Assembly (NCBI RefSeq): GCF_029227915.1
Contig: NC_079877.1
Coordinates: forward strand, 310,001-374,000
Length of the DNA stretch: 64,000 nucleotides
Origin: Hydractinia symbiolongicarpus
Lineage: Eukaryota; Cnidaria; Hydrozoa; Anthoathecata; Hydractiniidae
Direction: 5' to 3'
Position numbers and translations under genes: made by a program
In this document: positions 11,964 through 26,300 of the stretch, one piece after another
How the letters are laid out: every line of letters starts with the position of its first letter
Position numbering within the stretch: position 1 is the first letter of the stretch
The notes under the pieces: model-generated
Seen by the model: the letters and a program-made list of their open reading frames with translations, nothing else
The model's database searches: none
Told to the model about the DNA's origin: nothing

Positions 11964-12427
11964 CCCGTATAGTCGAATGTATACAAAGAAATAACCTGTG
12001 AGTAAACTCATTTCCCGAACGATTTTTTAAATTATTTTTTCAACACTAAAACGCATCAGACTTTTAGTTTTCAAAAATGTTTTCATTTTTGATGAGACGC
12101 TGAATAAAAGAAATTTAATTGCCGGCAAACGAAAACCCGCGATTTCCCGTAAATCCCGTGCTTGGCTCGTATAGTCGAGTATATACAAAGAAAGTACCCT
12201 GTGAGTAAACTCATTTGGAGAACGATTTTTTAAATTATCTTTTCACCACTAAAACGCATGAGACTTGTAGTTTTCAAAAATGTTTTCATTTTTGATGAGA
12301 CGCGGAATAAAAGAAGTTTAATCGCCGGCAAACGAAAACCTGCGATTTCCCGTAAATCCCGGACTCGGCCCGTATAGTCAAAAGTATACAAAGAAAATAC
12401 CCAGGGAGTAAACTCATTTCCCGAACC
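11964..12427 (+). repeat. Transition monomers B' and C'
   Basis: B' 11964-12165 (202 bp) shares the AAGAAATAACC start with 4829 and 7524, then switches to CAACACT and GAAATTTAATTGCC. C' 12166-12368 has GGAGAACG, CGCGGAATAAAAG and CCTGCG. The next monomer begins GTATAGTCAAAAG and carries GAACCATTTTTT, the left edge of the 1.8-kb cassette. Private variants CATCAGACTTTTAG appear near 12055. Confidence 0.8.
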
Positions 12428-14251
12428 ATTTTTTAAATTATTTTTTCACCACTAAAACGTATGAGACTTGTAGTTTTAAAAAATGTTTTCATTTTTGATG
12501 AGACGCTGAATAAAAGAAGTTTAATCGCCGGCAAACAAAAACCCGCCATTTCCCGTAAACCCGGACTCAGCCCGCATAGTCAAATGTATACAAAGAAAGT
12601 ACCCTGCGAGTAAACTCATTTCCAGAACGATTTTTTAAATTATTTTTTCACCACTAAAACGCATGAGACTTGTAGTTTTCAGGAATGTTTTCATTTTTGA
12701 TAAGACGCTGAATAAAAGAAGTTTAATCGCCGGCAAACGAAAACCCGCGATTTCCCGTAAATCCCGCGCTTGGCCCGTATAGTCGAATGTATACAAAGAA
12801 AGTACCCTGTGAGTAAACTCATTTCCCGAACGATTTTTTAAATTATTTTTTCAACACTAAAACGCATGAGACTTGTAGTTTTCAAAAATGTTTTCATTTT
12901 TGATGAGACGCTGAATAAAAGAAATTTAATTGCCGGCAAACGAAAACCCGCGATTTCCCGTAAATCCCGTGCTTGGCTCGTATAGTCGAGTATATACAAA
13001 GAAAGTACCCTGTGAGTAAACTCATTTTGAGAACGATTTTTTAAATTATCTTTTCACCACTAAAACGCATGAGACTTGTAGTTTTCAAAAATGTTTTCAT
13101 TTTTGATGAGACGCGGAATAAAAGAAGTTTAATCGCCGGCAAACGAAAACCTGCGATTTCCCGTAAATCCCGGACTCGGCCCGTATAGTCAAAAGTATAC
13201 AAAGAAAATACCCAGGGAGTAAACTCATTTCCCGAACCCTTTTTTAAATTATTTTTTCACCACTAAAACGTATGAGACTTGTAGTTTTAAAAAATGTTTT
13301 CATTTTTGATGGGACGCTGAATAAAAGAAGTTTAATCGCCGGCAAACAAAAACCCGCCATTTCCCGTAAACCCGGACTCAGCCCGCATAGTCAAATGTAT
13401 ACAAAGAAAGTACCCTGCGAGTAAACTCATTTCCAGAACGATTTTTTAAATTATCTTTTCACCACTAAAACGCACGAGACTTGTAGTTTTCAAAAATGTT
13501 TTCATTTTTGATGAGACGCTGAATAAAAGAAGTTTAATCGCCGGCAAACAAAAACCCGCGAATTCCCGTAAATCCCGGACTCGGCCCGGAAAGTCAAAAG
13601 TATACAAAGAAAATACCCAGGGAGTAAACTCATTTCCAGAACGATTTTTTAAATTATCTTTTCACCACTAAAACGCATGAGACTTGTAGTTTTCAAAAAT
13701 GTTTTCATTTTCGATGAGACGCTGAATAAAAGAAGTTTAATCGCCGGCAAACGAAAACCCGCGAATTCCCGTAAATCCCGGACTCGGCCCGAATAGTCAA
13801 AAGTATACAAAAAAGTACCCTGCGGGTAAACTCATTTCCAGAACGATTTTTTAAATTATTTTTTCACCACTAAAACGCACGAGACTTGTAGTTTTCAGGA
13901 AGGTTTTCATTTTTGATGAGACGCTGAATAAAAGAAGTTTAATCGCCGGCAAACGAAAACCCGCGATTTCCCGTAAATCCCGCGCTTGGCCCGTATAGTC
14001 GAATGTATACAAAGAAAGTACCCTGTGAGTAAACTCATTTCCCGAACGATTTTTTAAATTATTTTTTCAACACTAAAACGCATGAGACTTGTAGTTTTCA
14101 AAAATGTTTTCATTTTTGATGAGACGTTGAATAAAAGAAATTTAATCGCCGGCAAACGAAAACCCGCGAATTCCCGTAAATCCAGGACTCGGCCCGTACA
14201 GTCAAAAGTATACAAAGAAAATACCCAGGGAGTAAACTTATTTCCCGAACG
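12428..14251 (+). repeat. 1824-bp nine-monomer cassette, first of a tandem pair
   Basis: Markers include TTTTAAAAAATG, AACAAAAACCCGCC with CGTAAACCCGG, GATAAGACG, CCCGGAAAG, ATTTTCGATG, CCCGAATAG and GACGTTG. All recur 1824 bp downstream in 14252-16075, and also at offsets that place older copies at 5090-6913 and 7785-9608. Differences from the older pair include GAACCC for GAACCA (13239), GGTTTTCATT for GGTTTTTATT (near 13904) and CCAGGACT for CCCGGACT (near 14183). The duplication is in register, as expected for unequal crossing-over. Confidence 0.9.
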
Positions 14252-16075
14252 ATTTTTTAAATTATTTTTTCACCACTAAAACGTATGAGACTTGTAGTTT
14301 TAAAAAATGTTTTCATTTTTGATGAGACGCTGAATAAAAGAAGTTTAATCGCCGGCAAACAAAAACCCGCCATTTCCCGTAAACCCGGACTCAGCCCGCA
14401 TAGTCAAATGTATACAAAGAAAGTACCCTGCGAGTAAACTCATTTCCAGAACGATTTTTTAAATTATTTTTTCACCACTAAAACGCATGAGACTTGTAGT
14501 TTTCAGGAATGTTTTCATTTTTGATAAGACGCTGAATAAAAGAAGTTTAATCGCCGGCAAACGAAAACCCGCGATTTCCCGTAAATCCCGCGCTTGGCCC
14601 GTATAGTCGAATGTATACAAAGAAAGTACCCTGTGAGTAAACTCATTTCCCGAACGATTTTTTAAATTATTTTTTCAACACTAAAACGCATGAGACTTGT
14701 AGTTTTCAAAAATGTTTTCATTTTTGATGAGACGCTGAATAAAAGAAATTTAATTGCCGGCAAACGAAAACCCGCGATTTCCCGTAAATCCCGTGCTTGG
14801 CTCGTATAGTCGAGTATATACAAAGAAAGTACCCTGTGAGTAAACTCATTTTGAGAACGATTTTTTAAATTATCTTTTCACCACTAAAACGCATGAGACT
14901 TGTAGTTTTCAAAAATGTTTTCATTTTTGATGAGACGCGGAATAAAAGAAGTTTAATCGCCGGCAAACGAAAACCTGCGATTTCCCGTAAATCCCGGACT
15001 CGGCCCGTATAGTCAAAAGTATACAAAGAAAATACCCAGGGAGTAAACTCATTTCCCGAACCCTTTTTTAAATTATTTTTTCACCACTAAAACGTATGAG
15101 ACTTGTAGTTTTAAAAAATGTTTTCATTTTTGATGGGACGCTGAATAAAAGAAGTTTAATCGCCGGCAAACAAAAACCCGCCATTTCCCGTAAACCCGGA
15201 CTCAGCCCGCATAGTCAAATGTATACAAAGAAAGTACCCTGCGAGTAAACTCATTTCCAGAACGATTTTTTAAATTATCTTTTCACCACTAAAACGCACG
15301 AGACTTGTAGTTTTCAAAAATGTTTTCATTTTTGATGAGACGCTGAATAAAAGAAGTTTAATCGCCGGCAAACAAAAACCCGCGAATTCCCGTAAATCCC
15401 GGACTCGGCCCGGAAAGTCAAAAGTATACAAAGAAAATACCCAGGGAGTAAACTCATTTCCAGAACGATTTTTTAAATTATCTTTTCACCACTAAAACGC
15501 ATGAGACTTGTAGTTTTCAAAAATGTTTTCATTTTCGATGAGACGCTGAATAAAAGAAGTTTAATCGCCGGGAAACGAAAACCCGCGAATTCCCGTAAAT
15601 CCCGGACTCGGCCCGAATAGTCAAAAGTATACAAAAAAGTACCCTGCGGGTAAACTCATTTCCAGAACGATTTTTTAAATTATTTTTTCACCACTAAAAC
15701 GCACGAGACTTGTAGTTTTCAGGAAGGTTTTCATTTTTGATGAGACGCTGAATAAAAGAAGTTTAATCGCCGGCAAACGAAAACCCGCGATTTCCCGTAA
15801 ATCCCGCGCTTGGCCCGTATAGTCGAATGTATACAAAGAAAGTACCCTGTGAGTAAACTCATTTCCCGAACGATTTTTTAAATTATTTTTTCAACACTAA
15901 AACGCATGAGACTTGTAGTTTTCAAAAATGTTTTCATTTTTGATGAGACGTTGAATAAAAGAAATTTAATCGCCGGCAAACGAAAACCCGCGAATTCCCG
16001 TAAATCCAGGACTCGGCCCGTACAGTCAAAAGTATACAAAGAAAATACCCAGGGAGTAAACTTATTTCCCGAACG
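14252..16075 (+). repeat. 1824-bp nine-monomer cassette, second of the tandem pair
   Basis: This copy follows 12428-14251 at exact offset 1824 and shares its private variants (GAACCC at 15061, CCAGGACT near 16007), so the pair duplicated after those variants arose. One difference noticed is GCCGGGAAACG near 15571 against GCCGGCAAACG. The crossover lies in sequence common to both edges, between the first T-tract and the CGTATGAG site. Confidence 0.9.
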
Positions 16076-16834
16076 ATTTTTTAAATTATTTTTTCACCAC
16101 TAAAACGCATGAGACTTGTAGTTTTCAGGAATGTTTTCATTTTTGATGAGACGCTGAATAAAAGAAGTTTAATCGCCGGCAAACGAAAACCCGCGATTTC
16201 CCGTAAATCCCGTTCTTGGCTCGTATAGTCGAGTATATACAAAGAAAGTACCCTGTGAGTAAACTCATTTCGAGAACGATTTTTTAAATTATCTTTTCAC
16301 CACTAAAACGCATGAGACTTGTAGTTTTCAAAAATGTTTTCATTTTTGATGAGACGCTGAATAAAAGAAGTTTAATCGCCGGCAAACGAAAACCCGCGAA
16401 TTCCCGTAAATCCCGGACTCGGTCCGTATAGTCAAAAGTATACAAAAAAGTACCCTGCGAGTAAACCCATTTCCAGAACGATTTTTTAAATTATCTTTTC
16501 ACCACTAAAACGCACGAGACTTGTAGTTTTCAAAAATGTTTTTATTTTTGATGAGACGCTGAATAAAAGAAGTTTAATCGCCTGCAAACGAAAACCCGCG
16601 AATTGCTGTAAATCCCGGACTCGGTCCGTATAGTCAAATGTATACAAAGAAAATACCCAGGGAGTAAACTCATTTCCAGAACGATTTTTTAAATTATCTT
16701 TTCACCACTAAAACGCATGAGACTTGTAGTTTTCAAAAATGTTTTCATTTTTGATGAGACGCTGAATAAAAGAAGTTTAATCGCCGGCAAACGAAAACCC
16801 GCGAATTCCCGTAAATCCCGGACTCGGCCCGAAT
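16076..16834 (+). repeat. A-C-D-E group preceding the 6.5-kb duplication
   Basis: Monomers are A 16017 (full length, CAGGAATG, ending CGTTCTTGG), C 16220, D 16423 (AAACCCATT, CGCCTGC) and E 16625. The same four-monomer order recurs at 17436, 17639, 17842 and 18044, an offset of 1419 bp, with similarity fading at about 18150 where the later E copy has TTTTTAAAAATG. Confidence 0.85.
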
Positions 16835-19800
16835 AGTCAAAAGTATACAAAAAAGTACCCTGCGAGTAAACTCATTTCCAGAACGATTTTTTAAATTATT
16901 TTTTCACCACTAAAACGCACGAGACTTGTAGTTTTCAGGAATGTTTTCATTTTTGATGAGACGCTGAATAAAAGAAGTTTAATCGCCGGCAAACGAAAAC
17001 CCGCGATTTCCCGTAAATCCCGCGCTTGGCCCGTATAGTCGAATGTATACAAAGAAAGTACCCTGTGAGTAAACTCATTTCCCGAACGATTTTTTAAATT
17101 ATTTTTTCAACACTAAAACGCATGAGACTTGTAGTTTTCAAAAATGTTTTCATTTTTGATGAGACGTTGAATAAAAGAAATTTAATCGCCGGCAAACGAA
17201 AACCCGCGAATTCCCGTAAATCCCGGACTCGGCCCGTACAGTCAAAAGTATACAAAGAAAATACCCAGGGAGTAAACTTATTTCCCGAACGATTTTTTAA
17301 ATTATTTTTTCACCACTAAAACGCATGAGACTTGTAGTTTTCAAAAATGTTTTCATTTTTGATGAGACGTTGAATAAAAGAAATTTAATCGCCGGCAAAC
17401 GAAAACCCGCGAATTCCCGTAAATCCCGGACTCGGCCCGTACAGTCAAAAGTATACAAAGAAAATACCCAGGGAGTAAACTTATTTCCCGAACGATTTTT
17501 TAAATTATTTTTTCACCACTAAAACGCATGAGACTTGTAGTTTTCAGGAATGTTTTCATTTTTGATGAGACGCTGAATAAAAGAAGTTTAATCGCCGGCA
17601 AACGAAAACCCGCGATTTCCCGTAAATCCCGTTCTTGGCTCGTATAGTCGAGTATATACAAAGAAAGTACCCTGTGAGTAAACTCATTTCGAGAACGATT
17701 TTTTAAATTATCTTTTCACCACTAAAACGCATGAGACTTGTAGTTTTCAAAAATGTTTTCATTTTTGATGAGACGCTGAATAAAAGAAGTTTAATCGCCG
17801 GCAAACGAAAACCCGCGAATTCCCGTAAATCCCGGACTCGGTCCGTATAGTCAAAAGTATACAAAAAAGTACCCTGCGAGTAAACCCATTTCCAGAACGA
17901 TTTTTTAAATTATCTTTTCACCACTAAAACGCACGAGACTTGTAGTTTTCAAAAATGTTTTCATTTTTGATGAGACGCTGAATAAAAGAAGTTTAATCGC
18001 CTGCAAACGAAAACCCGCGAATTGCTGTAAATCCCGGACTCGGTCCGTATAGTCAAATGTATACAAAGAAAATACCCAGGGAGTAAACTCATTTCCAGAA
18101 CGATTTTTTAAATTATCTTTTCACCACTAAAACGCATGAGACTTGTAGTTTTTAAAAATGTTTTCATTTTTGATGAGACGCTGAATAAAAGAAGTTTAAT
18201 CGCCGGCAAACGAAAACCCTCGAATTCCCGTAAATCCCGGACTCGGCCCGTACAGTCAAAAGTATACAAAGAAAATACCCAGGGAGTAAACTTATTTCCC
18301 GAACGATTTTTTAAATTATTTTTTCACCACTAAAACGCATGAGACTTGTAGTTTTCAGGAATGTTTTCATTTTTGATGAGACGCTGAATAAAAGAAGTTT
18401 AATCGCCGGCAAACGAAAACCCGCGATTTCCCGTAAATCCCGCGCTTGGCCCGTATTGTCGAATGTATACAAAGAAAGTACCCTGTGAGTAAACTCATTT
18501 CCCGAACGATTTTTTAAATTATTTTTTCAACACTAAAACGCACGAGACTTGTAGTTTTCAAAAATGTTTTCATTTTTGATGAGACGCTGAATAAAAGAAA
18601 TTTAATCGCCGGCAAACGAAAACCCGCGATTTCCCGTAAATCCCGTGCTTGGCTCGTATAGTCGAGTATATACAAAGAAAGTACCCTGTGAGTAAACTCA
18701 TTTCGAGAACGATTTTTTAAATTATCTTTTCACCACTAAAACGCATGAGACTTGTAGTTTTCAAAAATGTTTTCATTTTTGATGAGACGCGGAATAAAAG
18801 AAGTTTAATCGCCGGCAAACGAAAACCCGCGATTTCCCGTAAATCCCGGACTCGGCCCGTATAGTCAAAAGTATACAATGAAAATACCCAGGGAGTAAAC
18901 TCATTTCCCGAACCATTTTTTAAATTATTTTTTCACCACTAAAACGTATGAGACTTGTAGTTTTAAAAAATGTTTTCATTTTTGATGAGACGCTGAATAA
19001 AAGAAGTTTAATCGCCGGCAAACAAAAACCCGCCATTTCCCGTAAATCCCGGACTCAGCCCGTATAGTCAAATGTATACAAAGAAAGTACCCTGCGAGTA
19101 AACTCATTTCCAGAACGATTTTTTAAATTATCTTTTCACCACTAAAACGCACGAGACTTGTAGTTTTCAAAAATGTTTTCATTTTTGATGAGACGCTGAA
19201 TAAAAGAAGTTTAACTGCCGGCAAACGAAAACCCGCGAATTCCCGTAAATCCCGGACTCGGCCCGGAAAGTCAAAAGTATACAAAGAAAATACCCAGGGA
19301 GTAAACTCATTTCCAGAACGATTTTTTAAATTATCTTTTCACCACTAAAACGCATGAGACTTGTAGTTTTCAAAAATGTTTTCATTTTTGATGAGACGCT
19401 GAATAAAAGAAGTTTAATCGCCGGCAAACGAAAACCCGCAAATTCCCGTAAATCCCGGACTCGGCCCGTATAGTCAAAAGTATACAAAAAAGTACCATGC
19501 GAGTAAACTCATTTCCAGAACGATTTTCTAAATTATCTTTTCACCACTAAAACGCACGAGACTTGTAGTTTTCAAAAATGTTTTCATTTTTGATGAGACG
19601 CTGAATAAAAGAAGTTTAATCGCCGGCAAACGAAAACACGCGAATTCTTGTAAATCCCGGACTCGGTCCGTATAGTCAAAAGTATACAAAGAAAATACCC
19701 AGGGAGTAAACTCATTTCCAAAACGATTTTTTAAATTATCTTTTCACCACTAAAACGCATGGGACTTGTAGTTTTCAAAAATGTTTTTATTTTTGATGAG

Positions 19801-22800
19801 ACGCTGAATAAAAGATGTTTAATCACCGGCAAACGAAAAGCCGCGATTTCCCGTAAATCCCGGACTCGGCCTGTATAGTCAAAAGTATACAAAGAAAATA
19901 CCCAGGGAGTAAACTCATTTCCAGAACGATTTTTTAATTTATCTTTTCACCACTAAAACGCATGAGACTTGTAGTTTTCAAAAATGTTTTCATTTTTGAT
20001 GACACGCTGAATAAAAGATGTTTAATCACCGGCAAACGAAAACCCGCGATTTGCCGTACATCCCGGACTCGGCCCGTATAGTCAAAAGTATACAAAGAAA
20101 ATACCCAGGAAGTAAACTCATTTTCCGAACGATTTTTTAAATTATTTTTTCACCACTAAAACGTATGAGACTTGTAGTTTTCAAAAATGTTTTGATTTTT
20201 GATGAGACGCTGAATAAAAGAAGTTTAATCGCCGGCAAACGAAAACCCGCAAATTCCCGTAAATCCCGGACTCGGCCCGTATAGTCAAAAGTATACAAAA
20301 AAAATACCCAGGGAGTAAACTCATTTCCCGAACGATTTTTTAAATTATTTTTTCACCACTAAAACGCATGAGACTTGTAGTTTTCAAAAATGTTTTCATT
20401 TTTGATGAGACGCTGAATAAAAGAAGTTTAATCGCTGGCAAACGACAACTTGCAAATTCCCGTAAATCTCGGACTCGGCCCGTATAGCCAAAAGTATACA
20501 AAGAAAGTATCCAGTGAGTAAACTCATTTCCCGAACGATTTTTTAAATTATTTTTTCACCACTAAAACGCATGAGACTTGTAGTTTTCAAAAATGTTTTC
20601 ATTTTTGATGAGACGCGGAATAAAAGAAGTTTAATCGCCGGCAAACGAAAACCCGCGATTTGCCGTACATCCCGGACTCGGCCCGTATAGTCAAAAGTAT
20701 ACAAAGAAAATACCCAGGGAGTAAACTCATTTCCCGAACGATTTTTTAAATTACTTTTTCACCACTAAAACGTATGAGACTTGTAGTTTTCAAAAATGTT
20801 TTCATTTTTGATGAGACGCTGAATAAAAGAAGTTTAATCGCCGGCAAACAAAAACCCCCGATTTCCCGTAAATCCCGGACTCAGCCCGTATAGTCAAATG
20901 TATACAAAGAAAGTACCCTGCGAGTAAACTCATTTCCAGAACGATTTTTTAAATTTTCTTTTCACCACTAAAACGCACGAGACTTGTAGTTTTCAAAAAT
21001 GTTTTCATTTTTGATGAGACGCTGAATAAAAGAAGTTTAATCGCTGGCAAACGAAAACCCGCGAATTCCCGTAAATCCCGGACTCGGCCCGTATAGTCAA
21101 AAGTATACAAAGAAAATACCCAGGGAGTAAACTCATTTCCAGAACGATTTTTTAAATTATCTTTTCACCACTAAAACGTACGAGACTTGTAGTTTTCAAA
21201 AATGTTTTCATTTTTGATGAGACGCTGAATAAAAGAAGTTTAATCGCCGGCAAACGAAAACCCGCGAATTCCCGTAAATCCCGGACTCGGCCCGGAAAGT
21301 CAAAAGTATACAAAGAAAATACCCAGGGAGTAAACTCATTTCCAGAACGATTTTTTAAATTATCTTTTCACCACTAAAACGCATGAGACTTGTTGTTTTC
21401 AAAAATGTTTTCATTTTTGATGAGACGCTGAATAAAAGAAGTTTAATCGCCGGCAAACGAAAACCCGCGAATTCCCGTAAATCCCGGACTCGGCCCGTAT
21501 GGTCAAAAGTATACAAAAAAGTACCCTGCGAGTAAACTCATTTCCAGAACGATTTTTTAAATTATATTTTCACCACTAAAACGCACGAGACTTGTAGTTT
21601 TTAAAAATGTTTTCATTTTTGATGAGACGCTGAATAAAAGAAGTTTAATCGCCGGCAAACGAAAACCCTCGAAATCCTGTAAATCCCGGACTCGGCCCGT
21701 ATAGTCAAAAGTATACAAAGAAAATACACAGGGAGTAAACTCATTTCCAGAACGATTTTTTAAATTATCTTTTCACCACTAAAACGCACGAGACTTGTAG
21801 TTTTCAAAAATGTTTTCATTTTTGATGAGACGCTGAATAAAAGAAGTTTAATCGCTGGCAAACGAAAACCCGCGAATTCCCGTAAATCCCGGACTCGGCC
21901 CGGAAAGTCAAAAGTATACAAAGAAAATACCCAGGAAGTAAACTCATTTCCAGAACGATTTTTTAAGTTATCTTTTCACCACTAAAACGCATGAGACTTG
22001 TAGTTTTCAAAAATGTTTTCATTTTTGATGAGACGCTGAATAAAAGAAGTTTAATCGCCGGCAAACGAAAACCCGCGAATTCCCGTAAATCCCGGACTCG
22101 GCCCGTATAGTCAAAAGTATACAAAAAAGTACCCTGCGAGTAAACTCATTTCCATAACGATTTTTTAAATTATCTTTTCACCACTAAAACGCACGAGACT
22201 TGTAGTTTTCAAAAATGTTTTCATTTTTGATTAGACGCTGAATAAAAGAAGTTTAATCGCCGGCAAACGAAAACCCGCAAATTCCTGTAAATCCCGGACT
22301 CGGTCCGTATAGTCAAAAGTATACAAAGAAAATACCCAGGGAGTAAACTCATTTCCAGAACGATTTTTTAAATTATCTTTTCACCACTAAAACGCATGAG
22401 ACTTGTAGTTTTCAAAAAATTTTTCATTTTTGATGAGACGCTGAATAAAAGATGTTTAATCACCGGCAAACGAAAAGCCGCGATTTCCCGTAAATCCCGG
22501 ACTCGGCCCGTATAGTCAAAAGTATACAAAGAAAGTACCCTGCAAGTAAACTCATTTCCAGAACGATTTTTTAAATTATCTTTTCACCACTAAAACGCAT
22601 GAGACTTGTAGTTTTCAAAAATGTTTTCATTTTTGATGAGACGCTGAATAAAAGATGTTTAATCGCTGGCAAACGAAAACCCGCGAATTCCCGTGAATCT
22701 CGGACTCGGCCCGTATAGCCAAAAGTATACAAAGAAAGTATCCAGGGAGTAAACTCATTTCCCAAACGATTTTTTAAATTATTTTTTCACCACTAAAACG

Positions 22801-23324
22801 CATGAGACTTGTAGTTTTCAAAAATGTTTTCATTTTTGATGAGACGCGGAATAAAAGAAGTTTAATCGCCGGCAAACGAAAACCTGCGATTTCCCGTAAA
22901 TCCCGGACTCGGCCCGTATAGTCAAAAGTATACAAAGAAAATACCCAGGGAGTAAACTCATTTCCCGAACCATTTTTTAAATTATTTTTTCACCACTAAA
23001 ACGTATGAGACTTGTAGTTTTAAAAAATGTTTTCATTTTTGATGAGACGCTGAATAAAAGAAGTTTAATCGCCGGCAAACAAAAACCCGCCATTTCCCGT
23101 AAACCCGGACTCAGCCCGCATAGTCAAATGTATACAAAGAAAGTACCCTGCGAGTAAACTCATTTCCAGAACGATTTTTTAAATTATCTTTTCACCACTA
23201 AAACGCACGAGACTTGTAGTTTTCAAAAATGTTTTCATTTTTGATGAGACGCTGAATAAAAGAAGTTTAATCGCCGGCAAACAAAAACCCGCGAATTCCC
23301 GTAAATCCCGGACTCGGCCCGGAA
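16835..23324 (+). repeat. 6.49-kb tandem duplication, copy A
   Basis: Markers match copy B at an offset of 6490 bp at the left edge, 6287 bp after 17436 and 6084 bp after 20073. The drop in steps of 203 shows that copy B lacks one monomer at each of two points. The content moves from A/B/C/D/E types (to about 19 kb) to monomers with GATTTGCCGTACATCC, GCTGGC and TAGCCAAAAG. The last 2.5 monomers (about 22800-23324; GCGG, GAACCA, GGAAAG) resemble the 1.8-kb cassette and have no partner at the end of copy B. Confidence 0.88.
17233..17435 (+). repeat. Extra monomer in copy A (single-repeat tandem duplication)
   Basis: The 198-bp stretches 17122-17319 and 17325-17522 translate identically, an offset of one monomer. 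Copy B has only one such monomer at 23612-23809. The first of the pair still has CAACACT while the second has CACCACT, so the duplication edges lie between monomer positions about 5 and 80. Either copy A gained or copy B lost a monomer. Confidence 0.85.
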
Positions 23325-26300
23325 AGTCAAAAGTATACAAAAAAGTACCCTGCGAGTAAACTCATTTCCAGAACGATTTTTTAAATTATTTTTTCACCAC
23401 TAAAACGCACGAGACTTGTAGTTTTCAGGAATGTTTTCATTTTTGATGAGACGCTGAATAAAAGAAGTTTAATCGCCGGCAAACGAAAACCCGCGATTTC
23501 CCGTAAATCCCGCGCTTGGCCCGTATAGTCGAATGTATAAAAAGAAAGTACCCTGTGAGTAAACTCATTTCCCGAACGATTTTTTAAATTATTTTTTCAA
23601 CACTAAAACGCATGAGACTTGTAGTTTTCAAAAATGTTTTCATTTTTGATGAGACGTTGAATAAAAGAAATTTAATCGCCGGCAAACGAAAACCCGCGAA
23701 TTCCCGTAAATCCCGGACTCGGCCCGTACAGTCAAAAGTATACAAAGAAAATACCCAGGGAGTAAACTTATTTCCCGAACGATTTTTTAAATTATTTTTT
23801 CACCACTAAAACGCATGAGACTTGTAGTTTTCAGGAATGTTTTCATTTTTGATGAGACGCTGAATAAAAGAAGTTTAATCGCCGGCAAACGAAAACCCGC
23901 GATTTCCCGTAAATCCCGTTCTTGGCTCGTATAGTCGAGTATATACAAAGAAAGTACCCTGTGAGTAAACTCATTTCGAGAACGATTTTTTAAATTATCT
24001 TTTCACCACTAAAACGCATGAGACTTGTAGTTTTCAAAAATGTTTTCATTTTTGATGAGACGCTGAATAAAAGAAGTTTAATCGCCGGCAAACGAAAACC
24101 CGCGAATTCCCGTAAATCCCGGACTCGGTCCGTATAGTCAAAAGTATACAAAAAAGTACCCTGCGAGTAAACCCATTTCCAGAACGATTTTTTAAATTAT
24201 CTTTTCACCACTAAAACGCACGAGACTTGTAGTTTTCAAAAATGTTTTCATTTTTGATGAGACGCTGAATAAAAGAAGTTTAATCGCCTGCAAACGAAAA
24301 CCCGCGAATTGCTGTAAATCCCGGACTCGGTCCGTATAGTCAAATGTATACAAAGAAAATACCCAGGGAGTAAACTCATTTCCAGAACGATTTTTTAAAT
24401 TATCTTTTCACCACTAAAACGCATGAGACTTGTAGTTTTCAAAAATGTTTTCATTTTTGATGAGACGCTGAATAAAAGAAGTTTAATCGCCGGCAAACGA
24501 AAACCCTCGAATTCCCGTAAATCCCAGACTCGGCCCGTACAGTCAAAAGTATACAAAGAAAATACCCAGGGAGTAAACTTATTTCCCGAACGATTTTTTA
24601 AATTATTTTTTCACCACTAAAACGCATGAGACTTGTAGTTTTCAGGAATGTTTTCATTTTTGATGAGACGCTGAATAAAAGAAGTTTAATCGCCGGCAAA
24701 CGAAAACCCGCGATTTCCCGTAAATCCCGCGCTTGGCTCGTATTGTCGAATGTATACAAAGAAAGTACCCTGTGAGTAAACTCATTTCCCGAACGATTTT
24801 TTAAATTATTTTTTCAACACTAAAACGCATGAGACTTGTAGTTTTCAAAAATGTTTTCATTTTTGATGAGACGCTGAATAAAAGAAATTTAATCGCCGGC
24901 AAACGAAAACCCGCGATTTCCCGTAAATCCCGTGCTTGGCTCGTATAGTCGAGTATATACAAAGAAAGTACCCTGTGAGTAAACTCATTTCGAGAACGAT
25001 TTTTTAAATTATCTTTTCACCACTAAAACGCATGAGACTTGTAGTTTTCAAAAATGTTTTCATTTTTGATGAGACGCGGAATAAAAGAAGTTTAATCGCC
25101 GGCAAACGAAAACCCGCGATTTCCCGTAAATCCCGGACTCGGCCCGTATAGTCAAAAGTATACAATGAAAATACCCAGGGAGTAAACTCATTTCCCGAAC
25201 CATTTTTTAAATTATTTTTTCACCACTAAAACGTATGAGACTTGTAGTTTTAAAAAATGTTTTCATTTTTGATGAGACGCTGAATAAAAGAAGTTTAATC
25301 GCCGGCAAACAAAAACCCGCCATTTCCCGTAAATCCCGGACTCAGCCCGTATAGTCAAATGTATACAAAGAAAGTACCCTGCGAGTAAACTCATTTCCAG
25401 AACGATTTTTTAAATTATCTTTTCACCACTAAAACGCACGAGACTTGTAGTTTTCAAAAATGTTTTCATTTTTGATGAGACGCTGAATAAAAGAAGTTTA
25501 ACTGCCGGCAAACGAAAACCCGCGAATTCCCGTAAATCCCGGACTCGGCCCGGAAAGTCAAAAGTATACAAAGAAAATACCCAGGGAGTAAACTCATTTC
25601 CAGAACGATTTTTTAAATTATCTTTTCACCACTAAAACGCATGAGACTTGTAGTTTTCAAAAATGTTTTCATTTTTGATGAGACGCTGAATAAAAGAAGT
25701 TTAATCGCCGGCAAACGAAAACCCGCGAATTCCCGTAAATCCCGGACTCGGCCCGTATAGTCAAAAGTATACAAAAAAGTACCATGCGAGTAAACTCATT
25801 TCCAGAACGATTTTCTAAATTATCTTTTCACCACTAAAACGCACGAGACTTGTAGTTTTCAAAAATGTTTTCATTTTTGATGAGACGCTGAATAAAAGAA
25901 GTTTAATCGCCGGCAAACGAAAACACGCGAATTCCTGTAAATCCCGGACTCGGTCCGTATAGTCAAAAGTATACAAAGAAAATACCCAGGGAGTAAACTC
26001 ATTTCCAGAACGATTTTTTAATTTATCTTTTCACCACTAAAACGCATGAGACTTGTAGTTTTCAAAAATGTTTTCATTTTTGATGACACGCTGAATAAAA
26101 GATGTTTAATCACCGGCAAACGAAAACCCGCGATTTGCCGTACATCCCGGACTCGGCCCGTATAGTCAAAAGTATAGAAAGAAAATGCCCAGGAAGTAAA
26201 CTCATTTTCCGAACGATTTTTTAAATTATTTTTTCACCACTAAAACGTATGAGACTTGTAGTTTTCAAAAATGTTTTGATTTTTGATGAGACGCTGAATA

